Assembly (NCBI GenBank): GCA_965232265.1
Contig: CBDDPH010000002.1
Coordinates: 682,001 to 746,000, forward strand
DNA from: VXRD01 sp965232265
Lineage (GTDB): Bacteria; Latescibacterota; UBA2968
Direction: 5' to 3'
Length of the DNA stretch: 64,000 nucleotides
This document shows, in pieces, positions 34,629-43,441 of the stretch. The position numbers were made by a program, and so were the translations under genes. The notes under the pieces are model-generated. The model saw only the letters and a list, made by a program, of their open reading frames with translations, made no database searches and had not been told where the DNA came from. Positions within the stretch are counted from its first letter, which is position 1. Every line of letters begins with the position of its first letter.

Positions 34629-35945
34629 ATGAAGTCTCTTTCTGAACTTGAAGCGCGGGTGGCTGAGGCGCAGCCGGGTGATGTGATTACGCTGGCCGAT
34701 GGCGTATATGATGGTGAGAGGTGCAGGCTCGAGGCGAGAGGGACTGCAGATCAGCCGATTGTTATTCGGGCTGAGAATATGGGGCGGGCGGTTATAAAGG
34801 CGCCGTTGCTGGTGGTGGGAGATTATATCAGTTTTGTGGGGTTGCATTTTGTGGCGAAGGGGAGTGTGGAAATTCGAGGGCGGGGTTGTCGCATAAGTCG
34901 CTGTGTGATGACGGATGTGCAGGTTGGCAAGTGGATACGGGTGAGGGCGGAGAGCCGGGAGGTTGAGGTTGATCGCTGCCGGTTTGAGAATAAGACCAAT
35001 AATCTCGAGGAGACGCGCGGATGCCAGTTGATGCAGATTTACGTTCGGAATCAGGGCGAGAGACACCGTGTTCACCACAATTATTTTGTGGATGTTCCGG
35101 ATGGCAAGGAGGGCAATGGGTACGAGACGCTTCAGTTGATTACGGAGGGGAATCCGTACGATCCGGAGCCGGGGGATTGTGAGACGGTGATTGAGTACAA
35201 TCTTTTTGTGCGCTGTAGTGGGGAGGCGGAGATTATTTCTGTGAAGTCCAATGGCAATACGCTCCGCAGGAATACGTTTCGCGATTGCCGGGGCGCGATG
35301 GTGCTTCGGCACGGGGATGGCAATGTGGTGTCTGAGAATTTCTTTTTTGGCGAGGGCGAACGCCGGGCTGGCGGTGTGCGCTTGCAGGGGACGGATCAGG
35401 TTGTTGTGAATAATTTGTTCCATTCGCTCAATGCGTTTGGGGTGGGTATGATGGATGGGGCATCGGATGATCTCTATGTGCGGGTGGCGCGCGCGCTGGT
35501 TGCGTTTAATACGTTTGTAGGATGTAGTCCGGCGATGGATGTGGGGCTAAATCACAGCAGGTATCCCAATGGTACGGCGCCTGTGGATTGCGTGATTGCG
35601 AATAATGCTTTTGTGAGATCCGATAGGACTGTGCGGCTGGTTCAGGACGATGAGCCGGTGGATTGGACATGGGAGGGGAATGTGACGGATGGGGATTTGG
35701 GTATGCCCGCTCGGGATGGGATAAAAACAGGGCGGGTCGATGTGGATTATCTGCCCAATGGCGTTGTTGCGCCAGCAGAGTCCAGTGGTCTGATTGGCAA
35801 TGCCGAGGGGAGTTATCCAGAGATTACGACGGATGTTCTGGGGCATTCCCGGGGTGAGCGCAAGACGATTGGTTGCGTTGAGTTTCCAACGGGGATGGAG
35901 GATGGCGGTCCCTTAACTGCGGCAGATGTGGGGCCTGGGTGGTAG
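34629..35945 (+). CDS. PL6-family polysaccharide lyase (alginate lyase/chondroitinase B-like)
   Basis: A 438-residue right-handed parallel beta-helix of polysaccharide lyase family 6. The catalytic lysine and arginine are Lys206 (ISVKSNGNT) and Arg227 (MVLRHGDGN); they are 21 residues apart, as in chondroitinase B (Lys250/Arg271). PL6 enzymes cleave alginate or dermatan sulfate by beta-elimination, giving unsaturated uronates. No signal peptide is visible. If it is exported, it must use another route; otherwise it works in the cytoplasm on imported oligosaccharides. It is tightly linked to an upstream esterase gene and a downstream rhamnonate-dehydratase-like gene. Confidence 0.87.
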   Translation: MKSLSELEARVAEAQPGDVITLADGVYDGERCRLEARGTADQPIVIRAENMGRAVIKAPLLVVGDYISFVGLHFVAKGSVEIRGRGCRISRCVMTDVQVGKWIRVRAESREVEVDRCRFENKTNNLEETRGCQLMQIYVRNQGERHRVHHNYFVDVPDGKEGNGYETLQLITEGNPYDPEPGDCETVIEYNLFVRCSGEAEIISVKSNGNTLRRNTFRDCRGAMVLRHGDGNVVSENFFFGEGERRAGGVRLQGTDQVVVNNLFHSLNAFGVGMMDGASDDLYVRVARALVAFNTFVGCSPAMDVGLNHSRYPNGTAPVDCVIANNAFVRSDRTVRLVQDDEPVDWTWEGNVTDGDLGMPARDGIKTGRVDVDYLPNGVVAPAESSGLIGNAEGSYPEITTDVLGHSRGERKTIGCVEFPTGMEDGGPLTAADVGPGW

Positions 35946-36002
35946 GGGTGTCAACCGATGGCAACAACGAGGTTCAAATAGATACCAAAAAAAGGACAAT
36001 AC

Positions 36003-37211
36003 ATGAGAATCAAATCCGTCGAAGTCGTTCGCGTTGAACGGCCAGATGCAAACCGGGTCTCAACGGGTTCTGGTACGACGCTCGCTGCTTCAACAGGTGC
36101 AGCGCCGAGGACAAAGGGGTATCGAAAGGCGTGGCCCACGCAGATAGAGGTGGCAAATCCGATGTCCAAGTTCCCGCGGTTTAAGGCGCGGCGTCAGCTT
36201 TACGGTGCCAGACAGTGGCCCAGGTTCTCGGTTAAGGTGACCGCTGAAGATGGAACATGGGGCCTCGGCACGTCGGCGGGACGCCCGGTTGCTATGGTGG
36301 TGGAAGATGCTTTCGCGCATATACTGGAAGGCGAGCGTTGTTTGGCAATTGAAAAGTTGTGGGATATGATGTTTCGCGTGTCCAAATCTTTTGGGACTGT
36401 GGGGATTGCCTCGTTGGCGATTAGTGCTGTGGATCTGGCGCTGTGGGATCTGGCGGGCAAATTGCAGGGCAAGCCCGTTTATGAGCTTCTGGGCGGTCCG
36501 GCGCGTGACCGTTTGTTTGTGTATGCGACGGGTGACGATGTGGATTGGTACAAGGAGTTGGGGTTTCGGGCGTTTAAGTTGCCCTGTCAATACGGCCCGG
36601 TTGATGGGTTGTGGGGATTGGAGGAGAACGAGAGGCGAATAGCCGAGGTCCGCGAGTTGATCGGCGATGAGTGCGATCTGATGCTCGATTGTTATATGGC
36701 TTTTGATGTGGAATATACCGCGCGTTTGGCCAATCGTCTGCGTCCTTATAATTTGCGCTGGATGGAAGAGTGCCTGATTCCCGAGGATGTTGGGGGGCAT
36801 ATTGAACTCAAGAAGCGTCTGCCGTGGTTGACGCTTGCCAGTGGCGAGCATTTTTACACGCCGTATCCCTACCAGTTGATGATCGAAAATCGGTGTCTCG
36901 ATATTCTCCAACCCGATATTCAGTGGGTGGGCGGTTTGACTGCTTGTGTCAAAATTTGTAATATGGCGGCTGCTGCTGGTCTGGAGGTTTGTCTGCACGG
37001 CGGGGGACGCGATGCGTACGGTCAGCATTTGAGCTGGGCCATGCCCAATACCCCTTGGTGTGAGTATTTTATCGGTTCTGATCCGGGGGTGCCACTTGAA
37101 GAGGTGGCGCAACCCGGCGCGCATGTGCCGCGCAATAGCTATCTGGAGTTTGCGCCGACGGGTCCGGGTTTTGATCTGGGGATTGAAGAGGATTGGTTGG
37201 TGCCGTTTTAA
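36003..37211 (+). CDS. Rhamnonate-dehydratase-like enolase-superfamily enzyme
   Basis: A 402-residue member of the mandelate-racemase subgroup of the enolase superfamily, closest in my reading to L-rhamnonate dehydratase. It keeps NPMSKFPRFKARRQLYG and YATGDD. Magnesium ligands are Asp229 (LMLDCYM), Glu255 (RWMEE) and about Glu282 (ASGEH), and the general base is His332 (CLHGGGRDAYG). Such enzymes remove water from aldonic or uronic acid-derived sugars. The best ribosome-binding candidate is AAAAAAGGACAA before the ATG at 36003. It follows the PL6 gene by about 57 nt and precedes the BKACE gene by 14 nt, suggesting a catabolic run for acidic or deoxy sugars. Confidence 0.87.
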   Translation: MRIKSVEVVRVERPDANRVSTGSGTTLAASTGAAPRTKGYRKAWPTQIEVANPMSKFPRFKARRQLYGARQWPRFSVKVTAEDGTWGLGTSAGRPVAMVVEDAFAHILEGERCLAIEKLWDMMFRVSKSFGTVGIASLAISAVDLALWDLAGKLQGKPVYELLGGPARDRLFVYATGDDVDWYKELGFRAFKLPCQYGPVDGLWGLEENERRIAEVRELIGDECDLMLDCYMAFDVEYTARLANRLRPYNLRWMEECLIPEDVGGHIELKKRLPWLTLASGEHFYTPYPYQLMIENRCLDILQPDIQWVGGLTACVKICNMAAAAGLEVCLHGGGRDAYGQHLSWAMPNTPWCEYFIGSDPGVPLEEVAQPGAHVPRNSYLEFAPTGPGFDLGIEEDWLVPF

Positions 37212-37225
37212 TTTTAGAGGACAAA

Positions 37226-38062
37226 ATGGATAAGACAATTATTTCAGTGGCGGTTGTGGGGTCGGGCCCTACGAAGGATATGAATCCGGCTGTGCCTTAT
37301 ACGCCAAAGGAGATTGCAGAGGCAGCGATTGAGTGCCATAAGGCGGGCGCGGCTATTACGCATATCCATGTGCGCGATCCCGAGACGGGTATTGTGTGTT
37401 CGCGGATTGAGCTTTTTAAGGAGGTGGTGGATCGGATTCGGCAAGCTTGCGATATTGCCATTAATCTGACGACGAGTGGGGGAAATATTAAAGGGGAGAA
37501 TATTATTGAGGAGCGGCTTGAGCCAGTTATGCTGAAGCCCGAGATTTGCTCTCTGGATATCGGTTCGGTGAATTTTGGCACTCGGGTGTTTATGAATCCA
37601 CCGGAATGGGGTGTTGCCGCGGCAAAGCGCATGCGCGAGCATCGCGTTAAGCCGGAGATCGAGGTTTTTGATGCCGGTCATATCCGCCAGGCGCGGTATA
37701 TGATTGAGGAGGGGTTGTTCGAAGATCCCCCGTTTATCCAGTTGTGTATGGGTCCCGGATGGGGTATTGAAGCCACGCCTGAGAATCTGGTTTTTATGAA
37801 GGATCTTTTGCCGCCCGATGTGATCTGGTCCGCTCTGGGTGTGGGAAAAGCACAGTTGCCGATGATTACTATGGCTTTTCTCATGGGGGGGCATATACGA
37901 GTGGGGTTTGAAGATAATATTTATCTTCGGAGAGGTGTTTTGCTCAAGAGCAATGCACAGATGGTCGATCACGCGGCGAGTATCGTGGAGAAACTTCAGG
38001 GCGAGATTGCTACGCCAGATGATGCCCGGGAGATGCTGGGGCTTACGTATCCGGTCGGATGA
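37226..38062 (+). CDS. BKACE (DUF849) beta-keto acid cleavage enzyme
   Basis: A 278-residue protein of the BKACE family (3-keto-5-aminohexanoate cleavage enzyme relatives). The zinc-binding HIHVRD is at residues 46-51 or so, and the third ligand is in VGFEDN near residue 230. Family members split a beta-keto acid with acetyl-CoA into acetoacetate and a CoA ester. I use the ATG at 37226, seven bases after GAGG; the longer frame begins inside the previous gene. The gene follows the rhamnonate-dehydratase-like gene by 14 nt. That association suggests breakdown of a beta-keto acid made during sugar-acid catabolism. Confidence 0.88.
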   Translation: MDKTIISVAVVGSGPTKDMNPAVPYTPKEIAEAAIECHKAGAAITHIHVRDPETGIVCSRIELFKEVVDRIRQACDIAINLTTSGGNIKGENIIEERLEPVMLKPEICSLDIGSVNFGTRVFMNPPEWGVAAAKRMREHRVKPEIEVFDAGHIRQARYMIEEGLFEDPPFIQLCMGPGWGIEATPENLVFMKDLLPPDVIWSALGVGKAQLPMITMAFLMGGHIRVGFEDNIYLRRGVLLKSNAQMVDHAASIVEKLQGEIATPDDAREMLGLTYPVG

Positions 38063-38070
38063 CCTGTGAA

Positions 38071-38700
38071 TTATTTGGGGAGGTCTGCAAGGTGGGCAAT
38101 ATCGTTGAGGGATATGAAGGTGGGTTCGTCTCCGGGGTCGAGTTGAAGATGGTGAATGGAGGCCGTGTGGCACGCGAATTGGGGTTTGTGATCGTCTTCG
38201 GGTGTGTATCCCATGATTGCTTGTAGGCAGGCGATAATGGGGCGGACGTGTGTGATGCACGCAATTTGCTGGTCGGGCGATTCGTTGACGAGTCGGCTCA
38301 CGATGTTGGCAACGCGGGCGTACAGGTCGCTATATGTTTCGCTGCCTGGAACGCGCGCCTCTTCGAGGGATTGTCCTTCAAAAAAGCCGGGATAATATTT
38401 TCGGACTTCTTCGTGGGTGAGTGTGGCGAGGTCGCCGCTTTCGAGTTCGCGCAGGTCATTTTCTACTTCGGGTACGATACAGATTATATCGCCTATCCAT
38501 TCGGCTGTTTGGCCGGCGCATTGTTGGGGGCTGGTGTAGAGGCCGCGAATGTCAAAGTCGCTTCTGAGGCGTTCGCCAATGAGTAAAGCTTGTTGTTTGC
38601 CCCGATGCGAGAGGGGCAGGTCGGCCCACCAGCCGTAGTGGTTTTCGCCGTCGCGTTCTCTGGCCTGTCCATGGCAGATGAGGATGAGGTCGGTTGGCAT
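38071..38700 (-). CDS. Phosphoglycerate-mutase-fold protein, arginines replaced by cysteine
   Basis: A 209-residue histidine-phosphatase-superfamily protein. His10 (ICHGQ) and His151 (ITHVRP) are kept. The neighbouring arginine of the RHG motif is Cys9, and the second phosphate-pocket arginine (usual SPLxRAxQTA) is Cys61 in TSPQQCAGQTAEW. Both codons are TGC, one transition from CGC. Without these arginines, phosphate binding should be weak, so it may be inactive or repurposed. It is convergent with the BKACE gene (9-nt gap). Confidence 0.85.
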   Translation of the reverse strand: MPTDLILICHGQARERDGENHYGWWADLPLSHRGKQQALLIGERLRSDFDIRGLYTSPQQCAGQTAEWIGDIICIVPEVENDLRELESGDLATLTHEEVRKYYPGFFEGQSLEEARVPGSETYSDLYARVANIVSRLVNESPDQQIACITHVRPIIACLQAIMGYTPEDDHKPQFACHTASIHHLQLDPGDEPTFISLNDIAHLADLPK

Positions 38701-38731
38701 GTGTGTTCCTTACTATTCTGAGGGGGTGTGT

Positions 38732-39283
38732 ATGAAGTCAATGGTCGCGGTGTTTTTTTTCACAATGGTCGCGTTTTTTAGTCGGGCAGATGCACAGGTG
38801 GATGTCAAGATAGGTGGGGGTGCGCTTCTCGATCCCACGCGGGCGGGCGGACATCTATCCATAGAGATTCCCATTGGAGATCTGTATCCGACGTATCTGG
38901 CACCTTTTGTTGAGTTTTATCGGAAGGACGGGATTTCAGAAATTCCAGCGGGTGTCAGTCTGGTTTATAAAGCTCCTTTGTCCGATCGCTATGGCACGGT
39001 GTTTTTTGGGGTTGCCGGCGGGGTGTTGCACGCACGGGGTTTTCCCGTGATTGTCGATGTACTGATTGACGGAACGGTGCTTTATGTCGTAGATGCAACG
39101 ACTGGAGACTTTGTAAGAGAAACGTCAACCGAGGCGTTGATTGCCGTAGCAGGTGGTATGCGATTTGATGTTTCCGAGGGCATAGGTGCATTTGTGCAGG
39201 GTCGCTGGTTTCGCGCTTTTGCGTCCGGGTCAACAAATAATTTTGGCATTCTCGCAGGGCTGATGTTCTCTTTGGGTGAGTGA
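38732..39283 (+). CDS. Small outer-membrane beta-barrel-like protein
   Basis: A 183-residue exported protein with a signal peptide (MKSMVAVFFFTMVAFFSRADA) and alternating beta strands with glycine and aromatic residues, like outer-membrane-protein beta-barrel domains. No family assignment is certain. I use the ATG at 38732, which has AGGGGG upstream; the longer frame overlaps the divergent phosphatase-fold gene. It ends just before a terminator and may be a stand-alone transcript. Confidence 0.72.
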   Translation: MKSMVAVFFFTMVAFFSRADAQVDVKIGGGALLDPTRAGGHLSIEIPIGDLYPTYLAPFVEFYRKDGISEIPAGVSLVYKAPLSDRYGTVFFGVAGGVLHARGFPVIVDVLIDGTVLYVVDATTGDFVRETSTEALIAVAGGMRFDVSEGIGAFVQGRWFRAFASGSTNNFGILAGLMFSLGE

Positions 39284-39312
39284 TAGCCGACGAATCAGAA
39301 GTTGATAACCAG

Positions 39313-39339
39313 GCCGGGATTTATGTCCCGGCTTTTTTT
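39313..39339 (+). terminator. Rho-independent terminator
   Basis: GCCGGGA (39313-39319) and TCCCGGC (39326-39332) form a 7-bp stem with a 6-nt loop, followed by seven T residues (39333-39339). It ends the small barrel-protein transcript. The T-tract runs into the stop codon of the convergent aminopeptidase gene. Confidence 0.9.
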
Positions 39340-40834
39340 ATGTGACCGATTGATACCGCAGGAAATCGATCAATAATCGCACGCCAACGCCCGTGGCTCC
39401 GATGGGGGTGTCGGGTTTGGCGGAACTTGTCGATGCCGTGCCGGCGATGTCGAGGTGTGCCCAGGGGAAGTTCTGGACATAGGCTTCGAGGAATGCGGCG
39501 GCGGTGAGTGCGCCCGCGGGCCGACCGCCTGAGTTTTTGAGGTCGGCCACATTGCTTTTGATGAGGTTTCTATGGTCATCCAAAATGGGCAGATGCCAGG
39601 CAATTTCACCGGTGCGATTGCCCGCTTCATGGATTTGAGCGATGAGGTCATTGTCGTTGCCCATCAGGCCACTAACTTCGTTGCCAAGTGCGGTGACGCA
39701 GGCGCCGGTTAGCGTGGCCAGGTCAATGGCTGCTTTGGGCGCATAGCGTGCGCTGTATGCGATGGCGTCAATGAGGGCGAGGCGACCTTCGGCATCTGTG
39801 CTGTGGATTTCAACGGTTTTGGTGCCGAGGGGATGCAAGATGTCGCCGGGCCGATACGCACGGCCATCGGGCATGTTTTCTGCGGCGGCAACCATGCCAA
39901 TGACGCGATGGGGCAGGTCGAGTTTTGCCACGGCTCGCATTGCACCGATGACGGCTGCGGAGCCACTCATGTCAAATTTCATGTTCCACATGCCGTCGCC
40001 GCCTTTGAGGGATATGCCACCCGTGTCAAAGGTTATGCCTTTGCCAATGAAGATGATGGGCGCGGCATTGGGTTCGGTGCCTGAGTGTTCCAAGATGACA
40101 AAGCGAGGTGGTCGAGCACTCCCCTGTCCCACGGCACTGAGGGCACCCATGCCTTCATTTGAGATGCGCTGTTCGTCAAATATTTCACAGGAGAGACCTG
40201 TTTCACGAGCCATATCCAAAGCGCGTTCGGCCAGTGTCGCTGGTGGCAAGTCGTTGCCGGGGGTGTTGCTCAGGTCCCGGGCGAAACACACGCTTTCGGC
40301 GATGATTTGTCCGGTGTTCGCGCCTTTTTCCATGTCGGCTTGTTTGGAGGTGTCAAATTCGACGAGGGTAAAGGTGTCGAGGCGTTTGGGATCGTTATTA
40401 TTTGTTTTGTAATTGGTGAATTTGTAGTTGCCGAGTATTGCGCCTTCAACAGTGGCTTGTGCGGCGTCTGAGACATCGAGGCCGCCTATGCCGCCGCCGT
40501 GGATGATGGATGCGAGGGTTTTTGCGCCGAGTTTGATGGCTTCTCTGGTTGCAGATGCGGATGCGAGGCGCACTTGATTGGGGGTGAAGTCTTCTCGTTT
40601 GCCCAGGCCAACGAGAATGAGGCGCGGTGAAGCTCGACGGGGATAGAGTACGGCGGTCTGGTTGCGTTTGCCGCTGAAGTCGCCGCCTGCGATGAGGTCG
40701 GTAATAAGCCCGTCCAGCGTGCGATTGGCTGCACCTGTTGCGCCGCCCGGTTCTGTGACGCCTTCAAAGAGGTTGAGCACGATGGCGTCTGCCGTACTTT
40801 CGAGGATGTTGCCGATGGTGGTGGAGATGTTCAT
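39338..40834 (-). CDS. pepA: Leucyl aminopeptidase (M17)
   Basis: A 498-residue M17 aminopeptidase, normal family length. The defining signature STDAEGRLAL (usually NTDAEGRL) is present, along with GITFDTGGISLK for metal binding and the downstream IDLATLTGAC. These enzymes remove N-terminal residues from peptides in the cytoplasm using two metal ions, usually as hexamers; some members also bind DNA. A Uma2-type gene lies immediately upstream in the same direction (gap about 17 nt). The housekeeping role in peptide turnover is well established for the family. Confidence 0.95.
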   Translation of the reverse strand: MNISTTIGNILESTADAIVLNLFEGVTEPGGATGAANRTLDGLITDLIAGGDFSGKRNQTAVLYPRRASPRLILVGLGKREDFTPNQVRLASASATREAIKLGAKTLASIIHGGGIGGLDVSDAAQATVEGAILGNYKFTNYKTNNNDPKRLDTFTLVEFDTSKQADMEKGANTGQIIAESVCFARDLSNTPGNDLPPATLAERALDMARETGLSCEIFDEQRISNEGMGALSAVGQGSARPPRFVILEHSGTEPNAAPIIFIGKGITFDTGGISLKGGDGMWNMKFDMSGSAAVIGAMRAVAKLDLPHRVIGMVAAAENMPDGRAYRPGDILHPLGTKTVEIHSTDAEGRLALIDAIAYSARYAPKAAIDLATLTGACVTALGNEVSGLMGNDNDLIAQIHEAGNRTGEIAWHLPILDDHRNLIKSNVADLKNSGGRPAGALTAAAFLEAYVQNFPWAHLDIAGTASTSSAKPDTPIGATGVGVRLLIDFLRYQSVT

Positions 40835-40851
40835 GTGAGAATCCTTGCGCG

Positions 40852-41421
40852 TCAGGAGATGAGGGTTGCCAGTTCGATGTTCAGGTCCGGAAATATGCCG
40901 GGTTGAAAAATGTCGTTGGATTCGACAGTGGCTGTGCGTAGATAGCCACCATCGGTCGCGTTGTATTCTTCAATGCCAGGCCCTGTAGTATCTACGATCC
41001 AGTACCAGGGTATGCCGGCCTTGAGGTAGGCATCGAGTTTGGTGAGGTGGTCGCGGCTGGCCGTAGATGGCGAGAGGACTTCGACGACGAGGTCGGGCGC
41101 ACCATATACACGGCCTTCACGAATGCGATTCAGGTGTTCGGTGGCGACGAATACGAGATCGGGAGCATAAGCCAGGTCCCTATCTTCGTTGAGTACGACA
41201 ATGATGTCCTGGCTGAGGCGACCCAGATTGTTTGTGCGGATATGTGGTAGTAAGATGCCAGATAGGCTGAGAATGAGTTCGTTGTGTTCAAATGTCAGTC
41301 GCATAAGTTCTATTAACTCCCCATATTCGAGTTCGCATTTTGGGCCGGTTTCGTCTTCGCCTATGGCGAGAAATTCCATCAGAGACATTCTGCGGACGAG
41401 TGGTGATGTGGTTGAGGCCAT
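40852..41421 (-). CDS. Uma2-family (DUF820) putative endonuclease
   Basis: A 189-residue Uma2-family protein with the PD-(D/E)XK-like core: a PDLVF strand, APDLVVEVLSPSTASRDHLTKLDAYLKAGIPWYWIVD, and the conserved YELV-like start (CELEYGELIELM). Uma2 proteins are very common in cyanobacteria and other phyla with large genomes; nuclease function is predicted from fold, with little experimental proof. It precedes the aminopeptidase gene by about 17 nt on the same strand. Confidence 0.92.
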   Translation of the reverse strand: MASTTSPLVRRMSLMEFLAIGEDETGPKCELEYGELIELMRLTFEHNELILSLSGILLPHIRTNNLGRLSQDIIVVLNEDRDLAYAPDLVFVATEHLNRIREGRVYGAPDLVVEVLSPSTASRDHLTKLDAYLKAGIPWYWIVDTTGPGIEEYNATDGGYLRTATVESNDIFQPGIFPDLNIELATLIS

Positions 41422-41449
41422 GTGATTACCTTTTTAAAGGCGGGGAGAC

Positions 41450-41499
41450 GTGAGAGGGGTAGGGTGGGGTCGTCTTCCCTCTTACCTTTTCCCTCTCAC
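41450..41499. repeat. Spaced inverted repeat
   Basis: GTGAGAGGG (41450-41458) and CCCTCTCAC (41491-41499) are perfect 9-bp inverted copies separated by a 32-nt G/T-then-C/T-rich segment. It lies between the Uma2-type and MBL-fold genes and has the same flavour as the pyrimidine-rich arrays near 19800 and 52480. Confidence 0.6.
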
Positions 41500-41504
41500 C
41501 GCTT

Positions 41505-42125
41505 TTACACCAGAAATGGGTTGATGCGTTTTTCGCGGTCTATGGTTGTGTCCGGTCCATGTCCGGGATGAAGTATTGTGTCGCCGGGGAGGGTGAGGAT
41601 TTTGGTGTGGATGGCGTCCATGAGCGTTTGCAGGTCTGCGCCCGGGAGGTCGGTTCGGCCAATAGAGCCGGCGAATACTGTGTCGCCGACAATGGCGTGG
41701 CCCGGCCAGGTGAGCGCGATGTTGCCGGGCGCGTGGCCCGGTACATGGAGAATGTTCAGGGTTTCGCGGCCAAAGACAATGGTATCGCCTTCATCGATAA
41801 AGCGGTCGATTTTGGGCGGTGGATCGGTTTTAAGGCCCAGCGGTGCGACAATATCTGTAAGTGTCTCGACCATGAATACGTCGGCTTTGTGGATGGCGAA
41901 TGGTGCACCTGTTTTTTCTTTGAGCGATGCGACGCGCCCAATGTGGTCGAAATGTCCGTGTGTGGCAATTATTTCGACGATCTCGATGTCGTGATCTGCG
42001 ATGAGCTGGTGTATGGTGTCGGTATCGTCTCCGGGATCTATGACAATGCCTTCGCGCGTTTTTTCGCAGGCGAGGATGTAACAATTGACCTGGAGCGGAC
42101 CGACGATGGTGGATATAAAGATCAC
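41505..42125 (-). CDS. MBL-fold metallo-hydrolase (glyoxalase II-like)
   Basis: A 206-residue metallo-beta-lactamase-fold hydrolase of the YcbL/glyoxalase II-like type. The binuclear metal motif THGHFDHIG is intact, with further ligands in VPGHAPG, GDTVFAGSIGR and LHPGHGPDTT. I take the GTG at 42125, giving MIFISTIVGPLQVNCYIL; this GTGA overlaps the stop of the Gfo/Idh gene by 4 nt, so translation is coupled. Glyoxalase II-like members split thioesters such as S-lactoylglutathione; the exact substrate here is open. Confidence 0.9.
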   Translation of the reverse strand: MIFISTIVGPLQVNCYILACEKTREGIVIDPGDDTDTIHQLIADHDIEIVEIIATHGHFDHIGRVASLKEKTGAPFAIHKADVFMVETLTDIVAPLGLKTDPPPKIDRFIDEGDTIVFGRETLNILHVPGHAPGNIALTWPGHAIVGDTVFAGSIGRTDLPGADLQTLMDAIHTKILTLPGDTILHPGHGPDTTIDREKRINPFLV

Positions 42126-43189
42126 GATGATTCCCGCGCGATTTTGACTTCTTCGCCCGTTTCCTGGCTGCGATAGATGCCGTCGAGGATTGCCATGACT
42201 TGCAGCGATTGCTCGGCGGGTACGGGTGATGGCTTGCCTTCGGCGATTGCTCGGGCAAATTCGACACATTCTTGTGCGTGGGGTTCGAGTAGATCGCGGG
42301 TATTTTGCAGGGTGCGGTTGTAGTGTTGTTGTATATCGTTATTGGTTTGATAGATTTCGCAACTGGGCCAGTGGCTGCCCCCTCTGGTGCCGTAGAGCCA
42401 CATTTGCATGTCTTCGCCCTGCGTTTTGTGGTGAAGCAACCAGCTAACTTCGAGCACGAGGGTTGCCCCATTTTCAAAGCGCACAAATGCCGAGGCGAAG
42501 TCTTCGACATCAAACTGCGCCGATGGGATGAGGCCCCAGTTGCTGAAAGCGCCTTTCTGGTGGGCGATTTCAGCACGTGCGACACCGGTGACGGATATGG
42601 GTTTGGGGTTGTTCATGAACCAGAGTGTGAGGTCCAGGATGTGTACGCCGATGTCGATGCAGGGACCGCCGCCGCTGTGTTGTTTTTGTATAAAGCCGGG
42701 TGTGTTTGGCGCCCCTGAGCGGCGGAGCATCCAGCTGCGCGCGTGGTAGATGTCTCCGAGTACGCCCGTGTCGAGTTCGGCTCGCATGGCTTTTGATTTG
42801 CCCGAGAAACGAAAATGCTGCGCTGTCATCAGGGTTTTGCCGGCTTTGTCGCGTGCGGCAATCATGTTTTTGATGAGTTCCGGGTTGGGAGCGAGCGGTT
42901 TTTCGCAGATGACGTGTTTGCCCGCTTCAAGCGCGGCAATGGCCAATGGGGCGTGATAGTTGTTGGGGGTGCAGATGTCGATGATGTCGATATCGGGATT
43001 TTTGAACAGGTCTTCCGGGTCGGTGGATAGGATGGATATGTCGTTATTTTTTCCCCAATGGTTCAGTACGTCTGCGTCAATATCACTGCCGGCAATCAGG
43101 TCGGCATGTTGGGAAGCGGCCCATCCAGGCATGTGGGTGCGGGCGATGCCGCCAACGCCGATGATGCCGACTTTGAGTTTGTCTGCCAT
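42122..43189 (-). CDS. Gfo/Idh/MocA-family oxidoreductase
   Basis: A 355-residue NAD(P)-dependent sugar or cyclitol dehydrogenase. The Rossmann GIIGVGGIARTHM opens the protein, and the EKPLAPNPELI motif, with the conserved lysine, is near residue 95. The C-terminal beta-sheet domain includes HSGGGPCIDIGVHILD, the usual catalytic-loop region. AAAGGAG precedes the ATG at 43189. Family members oxidise sugars, inositols or sugar derivatives; the substrate cannot be deduced. It is cotranscribed with the MBL-fold hydrolase gene through a 4-nt overlap. Confidence 0.92.
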   Translation of the reverse strand: MADKLKVGIIGVGGIARTHMPGWAASQHADLIAGSDIDADVLNHWGKNNDISILSTDPEDLFKNPDIDIIDICTPNNYHAPLAIAALEAGKHVICEKPLAPNPELIKNMIAARDKAGKTLMTAQHFRFSGKSKAMRAELDTGVLGDIYHARSWMLRRSGAPNTPGFIQKQHSGGGPCIDIGVHILDLTLWFMNNPKPISVTGVARAEIAHQKGAFSNWGLIPSAQFDVEDFASAFVRFENGATLVLEVSWLLHHKTQGEDMQMWLYGTRGGSHWPSCEIYQTNNDIQQHYNRTLQNTRDLLEPHAQECVEFARAIAEGKPSPVPAEQSLQVMAILDGIYRSQETGEEVKIARESS

Positions 43190-43293
43190 GATGCTCCTTT
43201 CAGGTTTCAGTTGGAATCTCTTAATGAGAGCAAAAGATAATATCACAGCGCATTGAGGGAAAGTTTTTTTTCTGAAATTGTGATATTTTATCC

Positions 43294-43322
43294 TTGACGG
43301 ATATACAAATGTTCACTATATT
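43294..43322 (+). promoter_or_regulatory. Sigma-70-type promoter
   Basis: TTGACG (43294-43299) and TATATT (43317-43322) are separated by exactly 17 bases in an AT-rich gap. It is well placed to drive the small unknown gene at 43442, leaving a leader of about 110 nt. Confidence 0.7.
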
Positions 43323-43441
43323 TATGACGGATGGAAAAAGGAATATAATATTCTGTAAAAATTGAATTTAGGAGATTTTTTGTGATTATATACGACGATT
43401 CATGTCGATATACTCACCCAACTTAAACAGGAGATGTTCCC

